From Fidelibacterota bacterium (lineage in GTDB: Bacteria; Fidelibacterota; UBA2242): a stretch of DNA of 55,967 nucleotides. The DNA is taken from assembly GCA_016782645.1 (NCBI GenBank), contig JADHYC010000007.1, positions 1-55,967 of the forward strand, written 5' to 3'. A program made the translations under genes and the position numbers. This document shows positions 36,156 to 46,066 of this stretch, one piece after another. Position 1 is the stretch's first letter, and each line of letters begins with the position of its first letter. The notes beneath the pieces were generated by a model. The model was not told where the DNA came from, made no database searches, and saw nothing but the letters and a program-made list of their open reading frames with translations.

Positions 36156-37640
36156 ATGACGAGGAAGCAAAATAATAAACCAATGGATAAACTGGTTTCT
36201 CTATGTAAACGTCGTGGATTTATTTTCCAGTCGAGTGAAATATATGGTGGAATAACGAGTTGCTGGGATTATGGTCCATTAGGAGTTGAGCTTAAACGAA
36301 ATATTAAAAATATATGGTGGCATGATATAGTTACCAGTCGTGCAAATGTTGTCGGAATGGATAGCAGTATCCTTATGCATCCTAAAGTTTGGGAAGCGTC
36401 CGGACATGTTGAATATTTTCATGATCCTTTAATTGATTGTAAGAATTGTAAATATCGCTTCAGGGAAGATAAAGCAGTTCATAGTTTTAAATGTTCATCC
36501 TGTCCTTTTAATTTCAAAATAAATAACGGGAAAATTGAAGTAAATGATGAGTTTGAGAAACATTTTGGTGGTGATCTTTTCGCGGGTGAACCTGAAACAT
36601 ATAAGAATTCCGATTGTCCGAACTGTGGTGGAGTAGGTACTGTTAAGCTTGAGAGATTGAATTGCCCGAAATGCGGAAGCTCTGAACTATCTCCTCCAAG
36701 GCAATTTAACCTGATGTTTAAAACTCATTTTGGTGCTTCAGAGGAATCGGCTACAGAGGTCTATCTCCGGCCTGAAACAGCACAGGGAATTTTTGTTAAT
36801 TTCGATAATATTGTTACAACAGCACGCGCTAAATTGCCTTTTGGTATCGGGCAGATAGGTAAAGCTTTTCGTAATGAAATTGTTACGGGTAATTTTATTT
36901 TCAGGTCACGTGAATTTGAACAGATGGAACTCGAATTTTTTGTGAAATCTGAAGAAAGTGCCAAGTGGTATAAGTACTGGGTCAATGAACGTTTCGATTG
37001 GTATAAAAGATTAGGAGTTAGGTCGGATTACCTTAGACTTAGACAGCATGCAAAAGAAGAACTTGCTCATTACGCAAAGTCGTGTACGGATATTGAATAC
37101 CGCTTTCCATTTGGTTGGTCTGAGCTTGAAGGTATCGCTGACAGACAGACTTTTGATCTGGATCAGCACATAAAAGCCAGTGGTAAGAAGCTCAGTTATT
37201 TCGATTCTTTATCTAATAATCATATTATTCCAGGTGTAATTGAGAGTTCTGCCGGTGTTGACCGGACAATGTTGACCATTTTAACTGATGCTTATTGGGA
37301 AGATGATGAGCATGACCGAGTGGTTCTACGACTCATTCCAAAAGTAGCACCAATAAAAGTTGTTGTTTTACCATTAGTGAATAGAGATGGTATGCCGGAA
37401 ATTGCAAAAGCCATTTTTGATGATTTGAGAAAACACATGGCTGCATTTTACGATCAGGGCGGTTCAATTGGACGGCGTTACCGTCGCCAGGATGAAGCCG
37501 GAACTCCATTCGGAATTACGGTAGATTCACAAACACTTGAGGACGGAACAGTTACCCTTCGAGATAGAGATTCTTTAGAACAGATACGAATTTCCAAAGA
37601 TAATGCCGTAAAGGTACTACAGGAAAAACTGGCACTTTAA
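36156..37640 (+). CDS. glyS: Glycyl-tRNA synthetase, dimeric type
   Basis: About 494 aa, the single-chain alpha2 form. It charges tRNA-Gly. MDKLVSLCKRRGFIFQSSEI and GGITSCWDYGPLGVELKRN open the class II core; YLRPETAQGIFVNF and FRNEIVTGNFIFRSREFEQMELEFF are motif 2; SSAGVDRTML is motif 3. Two Cys4 clusters (CKNC...CSSC and CPNC...CPKC) sit in the insertion. ATG at 36156 is preferred to TTG at 36144, because GAGGAG at 36146-36151 fits the ATG. Confidence 0.96.
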   Translation: MTRKQNNKPMDKLVSLCKRRGFIFQSSEIYGGITSCWDYGPLGVELKRNIKNIWWHDIVTSRANVVGMDSSILMHPKVWEASGHVEYFHDPLIDCKNCKYRFREDKAVHSFKCSSCPFNFKINNGKIEVNDEFEKHFGGDLFAGEPETYKNSDCPNCGGVGTVKLERLNCPKCGSSELSPPRQFNLMFKTHFGASEESATEVYLRPETAQGIFVNFDNIVTTARAKLPFGIGQIGKAFRNEIVTGNFIFRSREFEQMELEFFVKSEESAKWYKYWVNERFDWYKRLGVRSDYLRLRQHAKEELAHYAKSCTDIEYRFPFGWSELEGIADRQTFDLDQHIKASGKKLSYFDSLSNNHIIPGVIESSAGVDRTMLTILTDAYWEDDEHDRVVLRLIPKVAPIKVVVLPLVNRDGMPEIAKAIFDDLRKHMAAFYDQGGSIGRRYRRQDEAGTPFGITVDSQTLEDGTVTLRDRDSLEQIRISKDNAVKVLQEKLAL

Positions 37641-37914
37641 GTTTAGAATCCGTAATTAATTCGATAAGCGGGTACATACATTTCCTTATTCAATTTTTAA
37701 CATATTGCTTATTTAATTATAATTCTTTATAATAAAAGAGAATGTTAAATGATAAATTTCTGCCAATAAAAACGTATTTTTAAGGAATTAGAGAAGAGTG
37801 GATCAATTCTCCATTTATAGTGAATATAAACGAAGTTCATCTAAAACACCAAATAGGCGTAATAAATGAAGTGTGTCTGTTAAGTAGTTATCGGAAATGT
37901 TCAGGAGGTAAAAA
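37641..37914. other. Intergenic region upstream of the orphan restriction-like gene
   Basis: 274 bp, AT-rich, without a gene or clear hairpin. AGGAGG at 37903-37908 is a strong ribosome site for the next gene. Confidence 0.5.
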
Positions 37915-39027
37915 ATGAATGCCATAATTAAATGTATAGAGAAACTTCGGATAAAATTAGATAAACACCGAAAGGATGATCTGAAAGAGTATCCCACAAG
38001 AACAATATTTATAGATCCATTATTGCAAGTTCTTGGCTGGGATGTAAGGGATCCAGAAGATGTCGAACTTGAATATCCGACTATAGACGGAAAGTCTGTT
38101 GACTATGCACCAAAGATAAATCGTAAGCCAGTTTTATTTATAGAAGCAAAACCTTTAAATAATCCACTTACGGATGTTAAATCAATTACACAAGTAGTTG
38201 GCTACTCTGCTAATGCTGGTATCGAATGGTGCATTCTTACTAATGGTGTTACATATAAAGTTTATCGTAGCACAGAGAAGGCAGAGGCCCCTGATAAGTT
38301 GCTTTTTGAAATTTCTCTCGATCCGAAGGAAACTGAGGGTATGTCGATCCAACAAGTTGCAGAACAATTTGCACGTTTTTCACGCGATGCAATGGCAAAA
38401 GGTCTCCTTGATGAGATTGGTGAACAAGTTTTCACTACAGGAAAAATAAGAAAAGCTTTGGACAAACTCTTAATGGAACCTCCAAACACACTAATCAGAC
38501 TTATACGTTCAATGATTGGAGACGACACCATTAAACCAATGCAAGTAAAGAAGGCACTCAAGAGGCTTTGGTCCCAAACATCAGAGTTTGAAATTACTTC
38601 AACTTATGAATTTGGCATAGAGCATATTCCACCTGATAGGAAAAAGGTAAGAAGTAAAGAGTACAATGAGGAACATCACATTAGGGGAAAACCACAAGAA
38701 GTTGTAGAATTGTTTCGGATAATTGACAAATTTTGTAGAGAGTTTGATCCTACCGCGGTTCAAAGAAAGTATCTTGCCATGTATGTCAGATATACTCATG
38801 GCAAAAATATCTTCTGTTGTGTTCATCTTCAGAAAAGTGGGCTCCGTGTTTGGTTGAAGTTGAATTACTCTGACTTAGAAAACCCACCTGAATATGTCCG
38901 TGATGTTTCGAATGTTGGGCATTGGGGAGTTGGCGATATTGAGCTTGCAATTGATAGTTTTGAGAGATTTCAAAATGTAAAGTATTTGATACAAAAGTCC
39001 CTTGAAAAAAACAAACGAATAAAATGA
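37915..39027 (+). CDS. Orphan HsdR-N-like nuclease-fold protein with DUF5655 domain
   Basis: 370 aa. Residues ~20-130 resemble the N-terminal PD-(D/E)XK domain of type I restriction subunits: YPTRTIFIDPLLQVLGWDV, D63 in KSVDYAPK, then E77-A-K79 in LFIEAKPL, followed by ITQVVGYSANAGIEWCILTN. Residues ~255-365 match DUF5655 (RKYLAMYVRYTHGKNIFCCV, LKLNYSDLENPPEYVRDVS). There is no helicase, methylase or specificity gene nearby, so it is not a normal restriction system. It may be a stand-alone defence or mobile-element protein. It is followed at once by a long inverted repeat. Confidence 0.78.
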   Translation: MNAIIKCIEKLRIKLDKHRKDDLKEYPTRTIFIDPLLQVLGWDVRDPEDVELEYPTIDGKSVDYAPKINRKPVLFIEAKPLNNPLTDVKSITQVVGYSANAGIEWCILTNGVTYKVYRSTEKAEAPDKLLFEISLDPKETEGMSIQQVAEQFARFSRDAMAKGLLDEIGEQVFTTGKIRKALDKLLMEPPNTLIRLIRSMIGDDTIKPMQVKKALKRLWSQTSEFEITSTYEFGIEHIPPDRKKVRSKEYNEEHHIRGKPQEVVELFRIIDKFCREFDPTAVQRKYLAMYVRYTHGKNIFCCVHLQKSGLRVWLKLNYSDLENPPEYVRDVSNVGHWGVGDIELAIDSFERFQNVKYLIQKSLEKNKRIK

Positions 39028-39036
39028 ACACTTCCA

Positions 39037-39119
39037 ATAACAGAGCGTATCTGGCTATGTGCCTTCGGTACTATGTCCAAATCCAGCCTTAAGGCTAGAC
39101 TTCAGATACGCTCGAGATG
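39037..39119. repeat. Branched inverted repeat after the HsdR-N-like gene (attC-like)
   Basis: GAGCGTATCTG (39043-39053) and CAGATACGCTC (39103-39113) are perfect 11-bp inverted copies. Outside them TAACA and TGTTA also pair, with a 4-base bulge on the right. Inside, GTGCC-TTC-GGTAC and the perfect palindrome AGCCTTAAGGCT (39085-39096) form two further hairpins. No T-run follows, so it is not a simple terminator. The shape and position behind one promoterless gene resemble an integron attC site, but the R-box consensus is not convincingly matched. Confidence 0.55.
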
Positions 39120-39161
39120 TTAACCGTAAAAAGACAGTGTTTTAGGGGGAGGGAATTACAA

Positions 39162-40274
39162 ATGAAGGATCAATCAAGAAGGCGATTTATTAAATCATGC
39201 TTTTATTTAGCGATACCAGGGTTTAGTTTTGCTCTGATGTCCTTATTTACCGGATGCAAGAAGAAGGGAAATTCAGCATCATTGGCTAATATTTTTGATC
39301 ATAAGGAGAAAGGACAGCCCATGGTTGAATCAGTAGCGAATATCGATCCGAATTTTGAGCCTGGTTATTTGAAGCTACATAGAACTGGAGAATTGAAAAA
39401 AAGGGGTGAAGAGCTATGGGAAATTATGGGAAGCTGTAAGCTCTGTCCGAGACAATGTGGAGTCAACAGACTCGAAGGGGATGAGGGTTTCTGTCAGGCT
39501 TCTTCCCAGCTTGAAATTTCATCATATCATCCGCATTTCGGGGAGGAAAGACCTCTTGTCGGGAGTGGAGGTTCAGGGACAATATTCTTCACTAATTGTG
39601 GGCTTCGATGCGTCTTTTGCATAAATTGGGAAATCAGCCAGGGGGGAGAAGGAAAGCCACGAAGTATTGAAAATATGGCGAAGAAGATGCTCAATCTTCA
39701 AAAAATTGGATGCCATAACATAAATATCGTTACCCCGACACATTACTCACCGCATGTGGTTCTTGCACTTGATATTGCAGCAGGTAGAGGTTTACGACTA
39801 CCTCTTGTATATAATACCTGCGGATGGGAACGCCTTGAAATACTGAAAAAGTTTAACGGCATTGTTGATATCTATTTGCCCGATTTTAAGTATTCGGATG
39901 GTAAAATGGCAGCGAAATATTCCTCGGGTTCAGAGACCTATCCGGAGATGACAAAAGCATCTCTGCTCGAAATGCAACGGCAGGTAGGTGTAGCAAAACC
40001 TGCTGGGGATGGTCTTATGTATAGAGGATTGATGATACGTCATCTCGTCATGCCAAATGGGGTCAGCGGGGCAAAGGAAGTGATTAGATGGATAGCGGAA
40101 AACCTTCCTAAAGATACTTATCTCAATATCATGTCACAATATAGACCGATGTATAAAGCATTTGATTATCCTGAGATTTCCCGGGGAATAACAAGAAAAG
40201 AATATGGTGAAGCTGTAAGATGTGCAAGAGAAGCCGGTCTTACGAATCTGGAAATTCAGGGGTATCTGTTTTAG
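39162..40274 (+). CDS. PflX-type radical SAM protein with Tat signal and lipobox
   Basis: About 370 aa. The start is ATG at 39162 after GGGGGAGGG; it opens MKDQSRRRFIKSCFYLAIPG, with twin arginines, a hydrophobic stretch and FTGC as a lipobox. Then CPRQCGVNR, GFCQA, FFTNCGLRCVFCINWEISQG (CxxxCxxC for the 4Fe-4S cluster), NINIVTPTHYSP, YNTCGWE, YLPDFKY and HLVMPNG. These are the blocks of COG1313, putative pyruvate-formate-lyase activating enzymes. If the signal works, the folded iron-sulfur enzyme is exported and anchored outside the cytoplasm, an uncommon place for radical SAM chemistry. Substrate unknown. Confidence 0.85.
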   Translation: MKDQSRRRFIKSCFYLAIPGFSFALMSLFTGCKKKGNSASLANIFDHKEKGQPMVESVANIDPNFEPGYLKLHRTGELKKRGEELWEIMGSCKLCPRQCGVNRLEGDEGFCQASSQLEISSYHPHFGEERPLVGSGGSGTIFFTNCGLRCVFCINWEISQGGEGKPRSIENMAKKMLNLQKIGCHNINIVTPTHYSPHVVLALDIAAGRGLRLPLVYNTCGWERLEILKKFNGIVDIYLPDFKYSDGKMAAKYSSGSETYPEMTKASLLEMQRQVGVAKPAGDGLMYRGLMIRHLVMPNGVSGAKEVIRWIAENLPKDTYLNIMSQYRPMYKAFDYPEISRGITRKEYGEAVRCAREAGLTNLEIQGYLF

Positions 40275-40336
40275 GATTATATAAAATAAATAGTGTTATC
40301 ATAATCTATACTTTCTTTTCTGAATTAACTGTTTAA

Positions 40337-41578
40337 TCAGTCCCACAATTCCGGTTTTACCAAAAGAACGGCTAACAGTCCGTACATCCCTGATACTGCT
40401 ATAATTATGAAGTCAAAGAAGTTGTGCATAAGATTTTCCCGGCGGTACTTTTTCACGAAAAAGCAAATGAGTAGAGATATAATAATTCCATAGGTGCTTT
40501 GGAATCCACTGAAGTTAACATCAAAATTTACGTATTTACTTCTACCTGATCTTGTATTTATTGTAAACGGGAATATGAATTTTTCAATTTTCCCCGTTAT
40601 AGTTTTAGATAATGGTGTAACCTTTATCTCGTAAGTATCTACTAAATTGTAATTTTTGTCAGTAACGACACAGACCCTACTTTCTGAGCCTGAATATCTT
40701 ATTACTCTATAGATAGGATTAGCTAAAAAGACTAAAGACATTTTATCCGGATTGTACCCATCGAGTGGAAGTTTAATTATTTTGTAATTGTCGTAAGTCA
40801 AGAGGTATAGTTCTTCAGATTGGGTTAAAATGGTCCCATAGAATTCCCTTCTTGGATTTTCCGATATAAATATCTTACGTATTCCCAAATCCGCCGGGAT
40901 ATTGGTTTTTACGCAAAATGGCTTTCCTTTAACCCGTTTAACATGAAAAACGAATCCTTTTGAGTCTACAATAAAATATCCCTCATCAAAAGGTTTTCGT
41001 GTCGTTGGATTTCCATCAATAAAAGTGGCAGGAAAGGAAAAACCCGTCTCAGTCAGTTTTTCAGTAAAGATTTTTGTCAAGCTATCATTAATAGTATTTG
41101 TTTCAGCAGTGATAAACTCAATTTTTGTACCGATTCTAAATAGTTCATTAGGGAGTTCAAGATTTGTAAAATTCGACTTTGATTCAAAAAGTGGGAAAAG
41201 TTGAATTAGTGGATTATGGAGTTTGTAAGGAGATATCCTGAAAGATTGGGAATTTTTTCTAATAAAAGAAACGTCAATTGGAATACCTTTAATTGTATCG
41301 GGCAATACTCCCCATTTATCCAGGTCTCTGTAAAAATCGAACGGTAATAGAGCTTCAAATTTCTTCCGATTATATCTTTTGCCGGAAGCGTCGATGTAAT
41401 TTAATTTGTTATTTTTACCTAACTTGAAATATACGAAGTCATCGATGACCGGGCTATAATAAATAATTGGTCTGCTTATCCGCTTTCCAAATAATTTCCA
41501 ATAAAAGTTAGGTAAATGTACTGCAGATATAGTTACAATAATTAAAATAATTGCATATCTTGAGATTTTATTTAACAT
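40337..41578 (-). CDS. DUF4857-like membrane protein of an ABC transporter locus
   Basis: 413 aa. One helix near residues 8-25 (YAIILIIVTISAVHLPNFYW), a long extracytoplasmic region with beta-propeller-like strands (GYFIVDSKGFVFHVKRVKG, SEELYLLTYDNYKI), and two C-terminal helices (IIISLLICFFVKKY, FIIAVSGMYGLLAVLLV). Proteins of this build (DUF4857) occur with ABC ATPase and permease genes in Bacteroidota. It overlaps the permease gene by 1 bp. Its task in transport is not known. Confidence 0.68.
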   Translation of the reverse strand: MLNKISRYAIILIIVTISAVHLPNFYWKLFGKRISRPIIYYSPVIDDFVYFKLGKNNKLNYIDASGKRYNRKKFEALLPFDFYRDLDKWGVLPDTIKGIPIDVSFIRKNSQSFRISPYKLHNPLIQLFPLFESKSNFTNLELPNELFRIGTKIEFITAETNTINDSLTKIFTEKLTETGFSFPATFIDGNPTTRKPFDEGYFIVDSKGFVFHVKRVKGKPFCVKTNIPADLGIRKIFISENPRREFYGTILTQSEELYLLTYDNYKIIKLPLDGYNPDKMSLVFLANPIYRVIRYSGSESRVCVVTDKNYNLVDTYEIKVTPLSKTITGKIEKFIFPFTINTRSGRSKYVNFDVNFSGFQSTYGIIISLLICFFVKKYRRENLMHNFFDFIIIAVSGMYGLLAVLLVKPELWD

Positions 41579-42246
41579 TATTTACTACCTTTCCTTAGAC
41601 GATATCCTGGGAATAAAATTGTTATAGAAAATAGAATTACAACAATAAAATAGTACCAAAATGAAAATCTGTATTCATTGTAGCCATTTTCGAGGAATAA
41701 AAGATTAAAATATGCAATGCTTATAATGGATAGTATTATTCGATTTTTCCATGTTGATTCGATAACAATCATGGATGCTGCAAGGTATCCTGCTATTCCT
41801 GCCAAAAGCCAGGGTGTAACTGTAATTAAAGAGCTTAAAACAATTTCTTGAGGATAAAAGGCTGAGCCTGTGATCATAAGTCCTACAATTATTAATATGT
41901 AAACTAGCATGTTTGTTAATAGTCCTATTAATATCATAAACAGCAACATCCTTTTTTCGTCAATGGGCAAATGGAAAGAGAGTCGGAAGCGGTTTTTAGT
42001 CATCTCGGGTACAAATTGCGCTACTGCAAGAGCAATTCCAGCAAATAGAGGAATATATTTTAACAGTGAGTAGTACAATACTTTCCGTTGAATTATAAGA
42101 AGCCAAGTTTTTATTGCTCCGGACATCTCGATATTATGCCTACTATCAAGTCCAATATATACTAGAACTGCGAGGCAAATTGCTGCAAAACCAACTAAAA
42201 CCCATTTAATTTTTATCCATTCTTTATATAAAATTGCTTTATACAT
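41578..42246 (-). CDS. ABC transporter permease (ABC-2-like)
   Basis: 222 aa with six predicted helices (WVLVGFAAICLAVLVYIGL; ILIGLLTNMLVYILIIVGLM; LLAGIAGYLAASMIV and others) and the opening MYKAILYKEWIKIKW, typical of ABC-2 permeases. It is placed between the ATPase gene (10 bp) and the DUF4857-like gene (1-bp overlap), so the three make one exporter. The cargo is unknown. Confidence 0.82.
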   Translation of the reverse strand: MYKAILYKEWIKIKWVLVGFAAICLAVLVYIGLDSRHNIEMSGAIKTWLLIIQRKVLYYSLLKYIPLFAGIALAVAQFVPEMTKNRFRLSFHLPIDEKRMLLFMILIGLLTNMLVYILIIVGLMITGSAFYPQEIVLSSLITVTPWLLAGIAGYLAASMIVIESTWKNRIILSIISIAYFNLLFLENGYNEYRFSFWYYFIVVILFSITILFPGYRLRKGSK

Positions 42247-42256
42247 AATTATTCCT

Positions 42257-43144
42257 TTAATATTTACCTGTTAAACCGATAAATGCTTCCTCAAGAGTCA
42301 TAAAGGTTTCTTGCAAATCTTCATAGCTGATGTTTTTTTGTTTAAAGTAAGCTTTTATCTCATTTATGTCATGAAATGAGTAAATACTGTATTTATTTTT
42401 TATTACTTCAAAGTTTTTAATTATATCATTTTTTTCTAATTGCAAACTTTCACTGTCAGTTATAAAACAATACCGGTGGAAGCTGTTAACAAATTCTTTA
42501 ATTGGCATTTGTAATAGTATTTTTTGGTATCCAATAATAATAGCGTCATCGATGATTTTTTCCAGGTCCTGAATTATATGGGAAGTCATGAAAACAGATT
42601 TATTGTTACCGTGAACATATTCAAGCAGATAGTCAAGAAACAACATTCTGTAACCAGCATCTAATCCCATGGAATAATCGTCGAGGATCATAATCTCAGG
42701 ATTCTGTGCCATAATAAGACCAAGCGCTACCTGAGAACGCTGACCACAGGACATTCTGGATATTTTATGATCGTAATTCATATCCATTTTATTCATTAAT
42801 TCGTAGTAAAATTCTTTCTTCCAATTAGTGAAGAATTTAGAATAGAATTTCTCAACCTGTTCTACCGTCATGAAGTCGTATGCCAGATGTCCTTCGTGTA
42901 AAAGTCCGATTCTGGCTCTTGTTTGGGGTGAAAGATTATGAGACTCTTCACTAAGAACCATGATTCTTCCGCTAGTTGGCTGCAAGAAGCCCATCATTAT
43001 ATTAATTATAGTTGTTTTACCCATTCCGTTTTTACCCAGAATTCCGAAGATTTTACCTCGCTGAACAGTGAAGTTCAAATCCTTGAAAATTAATTTCTTA
43101 CCATATTTATGGGTAAGATTAATACATTCAATTACGTTTTGCAT
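42257..43144 (-). CDS. ABC transporter ATP-binding protein
   Basis: 295 aa. Walker A is GILGKNGMGKTTI, Walker B IMILDDYSMGLD and the signature MSCGQRSQVALGL. The usual catalytic Glu after Walker B is Asp (LDD in place of LDE) and the signature has Cys in place of Ser-Gly. I recall ILDDYSMGLDAGYR in other ABC ATPases, so this may be a subgroup trait. ~80 residues follow the H-loop (TSHIIQDLE). First gene of the exporter operon, read towards the radical SAM gene. Confidence 0.93.
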   Translation of the reverse strand: MQNVIECINLTHKYGKKLIFKDLNFTVQRGKIFGILGKNGMGKTTIINIMMGFLQPTSGRIMVLSEESHNLSPQTRARIGLLHEGHLAYDFMTVEQVEKFYSKFFTNWKKEFYYELMNKMDMNYDHKISRMSCGQRSQVALGLIMAQNPEIMILDDYSMGLDAGYRMLFLDYLLEYVHGNNKSVFMTSHIIQDLEKIIDDAIIIGYQKILLQMPIKEFVNSFHRYCFITDSESLQLEKNDIIKNFEVIKNKYSIYSFHDINEIKAYFKQKNISYEDLQETFMTLEEAFIGLTGKY

Positions 43145-43499
43145 ATTTAACTCGATTTTCTATTATTAACTAACCAGAATTATATTGGGCGAAATTAGTA
43201 AAAACTTGTTTATTCAACAATATGTTTTTATATTTTTTCCAATTTTTTAATTGAAAATTTAATATAAGCAAGGCTAATAACTTAATTTGGCTATGAGGGA
43301 TAAAGGGGCAGAAGTCGAACCTCTTGGGCTTTGAAAATAACATGTAAAAAAGCACATTGCTTGAATTTAAGTGTAAATTGAATTATGTCTCCGTGGATGC
43401 TTTTAGCGAAGAGTAATACCTGAAACATATAAGTAGTGAAATGTAAATTGCAAATCACGAATTATTTATTGTGGTATTTTTTTGAAGGGATTTAGATAA
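43145..43499. other. Divergent intergenic region between the ABC and TonB loci
   Basis: 355 bp, very AT-rich, that must carry promoters for both directions. No clear consensus promoter, hairpin or metal-regulator palindrome is visible to me. GAAGGGA at 43484-43490 can serve as ribosome site for the receptor gene. Confidence 0.45.
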
Positions 43500-46066
43500 A
43501 TGAAAAAGTTATTTTTCTTTTTTATAATTTTATGTTTATTATTGCCGCTTTCAGTTCAGGCATCTACAATCAGTGGTAAAGTACAGTGTCAAATGGCAAG
43601 AAAAAATATTGAAGGTGCATTAGTTATTCTTTTAATGCGTGGAGATGAATCTTTTTCAAAGACTACTGTTACGGATAAATATGGGAGTTTTATTCTTGAA
43701 AATATTGAAGATGGGATTTACAACATTGAGGCTGTTAAAGATGGATATTTCAAGAATGTCTTATTTGATTTAAAAGTAGAGAAAGATCGCACTTACAATG
43801 TAAATATCAGATTGTTAAAGCAAAAAGGTAAAGCTACTAATGAATATTGTTTTATGCTTGGTGGAATAGAGGTTACATCTGTTCAAAGGGATATTATTCC
43901 GGAGGAAGCGACAACGATAAGAAAAATTGATTCCGGTGAAATTGAACACATGCAAGCCACAAACCTTGGTGATATTTTATCATTGGTTCCTGGTATCGAA
44001 AAATCTAACAATCAGGGTTTATCAAAATCCTCCCAGGTTGGTATTCGTACTATCGCTACCAGTGGTGGTACGGTAACTGGCATAGAATCCTTTGGAAGCT
44101 CTATTATTATAGACGGTAACCAGATGTCTAACGAAGCAAATCTAACGACAAAAGTATATGGCAGTTCCGGTACTCAAGGAATCGACTTAAGAAATATTCC
44201 TGCGGATAATATTAAATCTGTAGAAGTGATCACGGGCATCCCTTCGGTTGAGTATGGTAATTTCTCTAGTGGTATTATTAAGGTGGAGACTAAAAGCGGT
44301 CAGATCGCTCCTAAATTAAAGGCGAAAATCAATCCGGACACTAAAACGGCAAGTTTCAGTCACGGTATTGCTATCAAAGAATCTGTTTTGGATTATCATT
44401 TGAACTATGCCTATAGTGAACGTAATCCCCGTAAAGAGGGCGATGAATACCAGCGTTTGCACGCCAGCGGTAATATTTCCAAATATTTCTTCAATGAAAA
44501 ACTGGATACGAGAATTCGGGGCAGCTATACTAAAATGATCGACGATGAAAAACCGACCGATGTTCAAAAAATTAAAGATTATAATCGTGGCTACCGGGCT
44601 GCCGGAAGTGTAAACCTTGATTATAAACGAAGTGAAAATGACAAAATCATCGGTTTTTTTGGTTTCAATCTGAACCGTAAAAAAGCATACAAGTCAAAAT
44701 GGGTTGCTGAGATGCTTCTGATCGAAGGTGATACTCTTCCCGGTTATGTCGGTATAATGAATGAAATCGGGAAAGAATGGAATGTAAAGGGAAAACTTCA
44801 AAAAAAGACTACATATCAAAGCAGTAAGAGAATCCATAAAGTTCTCTTAGGTTTTGAAGGCGATTACCAAAACAATACCGGTGACGGATTATACATTGAT
44901 CCTGTTTACGCTTATTACGGTCAATATTCTTCGCGGCGATCCTATTTATTCAGCACTTTTCCGGAAATAACAAGCCTGAGTTTGTATTCCGAAGATATGA
45001 TAAAGGGTAAATTTCTTGGAAGAAAGTATAACCTGATGCTTGGACTTCGTTATGATGTATTTAATCCGACAGGATTTAATTTCGGCAATGTGTTTGAAGA
45101 CAAAGCCTTCCTGAAATCCGATCATGGTGATTTCCTGTGCCCCCGCTTTAATTTGCAATATTTCATAACTGATTATCTTCGTTTCAGATGTGGCGCCGGT
45201 AAAAGCGCTAAAGCGGTTTCGCTTGGCTTTATCTATAAACCGCCGGCATATTATAAATATTTGAAAGATTCGGTTGTGGTTGAAGAAGAACAACTGCGAT
45301 ACAATTCCGATTTACAGACATACACTACCGACAAATACGAAGCATCCATAGACTTGAAAATCTTGATATGTTAGGATTATCGATTACCGGGTATTACACC
45401 GAATCAAAAGACCGTCCTACCGGCGTAGTCTATCCCTGGGGATATGATATTAATCCCGATACTATAACCTCAGCCAGTTACTCAATTTATGATAACCGTG
45501 GTTGGTATAAATCCAGCGGTGTTGAGTTTACAGTACGCACTAGACGTATCTATAAATTGCAGTATAAAATGAATGTTACCTACCGCTTTACTCACAGCGG
45601 AAGAAGCGGCTTAAGCTATGATTCTCAACCCGATACAAGCTGGGACCAGATCTGGTATACGCCATCAGATAGCTGGCGCGAAAAAATTATTATTGATTAT
45701 CAGCTGAATTACATCAGCAAACGCCTCGGGGTCTGGGTTACATTTGACCTTCAACATGTGCCTCTGGAACATCGCAAAACGATTTATAACAGCAATTCAA
45801 AAATGAAAGATGTTGATGACCTCGAAGAACAAAAACTGTTCTATCAGGGGATGACGTACTGGTATGACAGCGCCGTGTATTCTACCGGTGGCAGGACCTT
45901 GTTTAATTTCAGGCTTACAAAATCCTTATCCCAGAAAACCGAATTGTCATTATATATCAATAATGTGCTGAATGACCGCGGTAAATGGGTAAATCCTTTT
46001 ACTGATCGGATTACTGAATACAACCCCGAGATTTATTATGGATTGGAGATAAGTACACAATGGTAA
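43500..46066 (+). pseudogene. TonB-dependent receptor, interrupted by a frameshift
   Basis: Two adjoining frames make one ~855-aa outer-membrane receptor. 43500-45374 holds a signal peptide (MKKLFFFFIILCLLLPLSVQ), a carboxypeptidase-regulatory-like domain (~22-105), the plug (~125-260, IEHMQATNLGDILSLVPGIE, VEVITGIPSVEYGNFSSGII) and about half of the barrel. The frame breaks near 45345-45360; the rest runs in another frame to 46066 (LENLDMLGLSITGYYTESKD ... YYGLEISTQW), ending in the usual aromatic residue. One base gained or lost explains it. It may be a real lesion or a sequencing error. No clear TonB box is visible. Confidence 0.88.

Noticed and set aside
39117-39161. Upstream start for the radical SAM gene
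   Set aside because: It lies at the edge of the inverted repeat, without a ribosome site; the GGGGGAGGG before 39162 is far better and gives a proper Tat signal.
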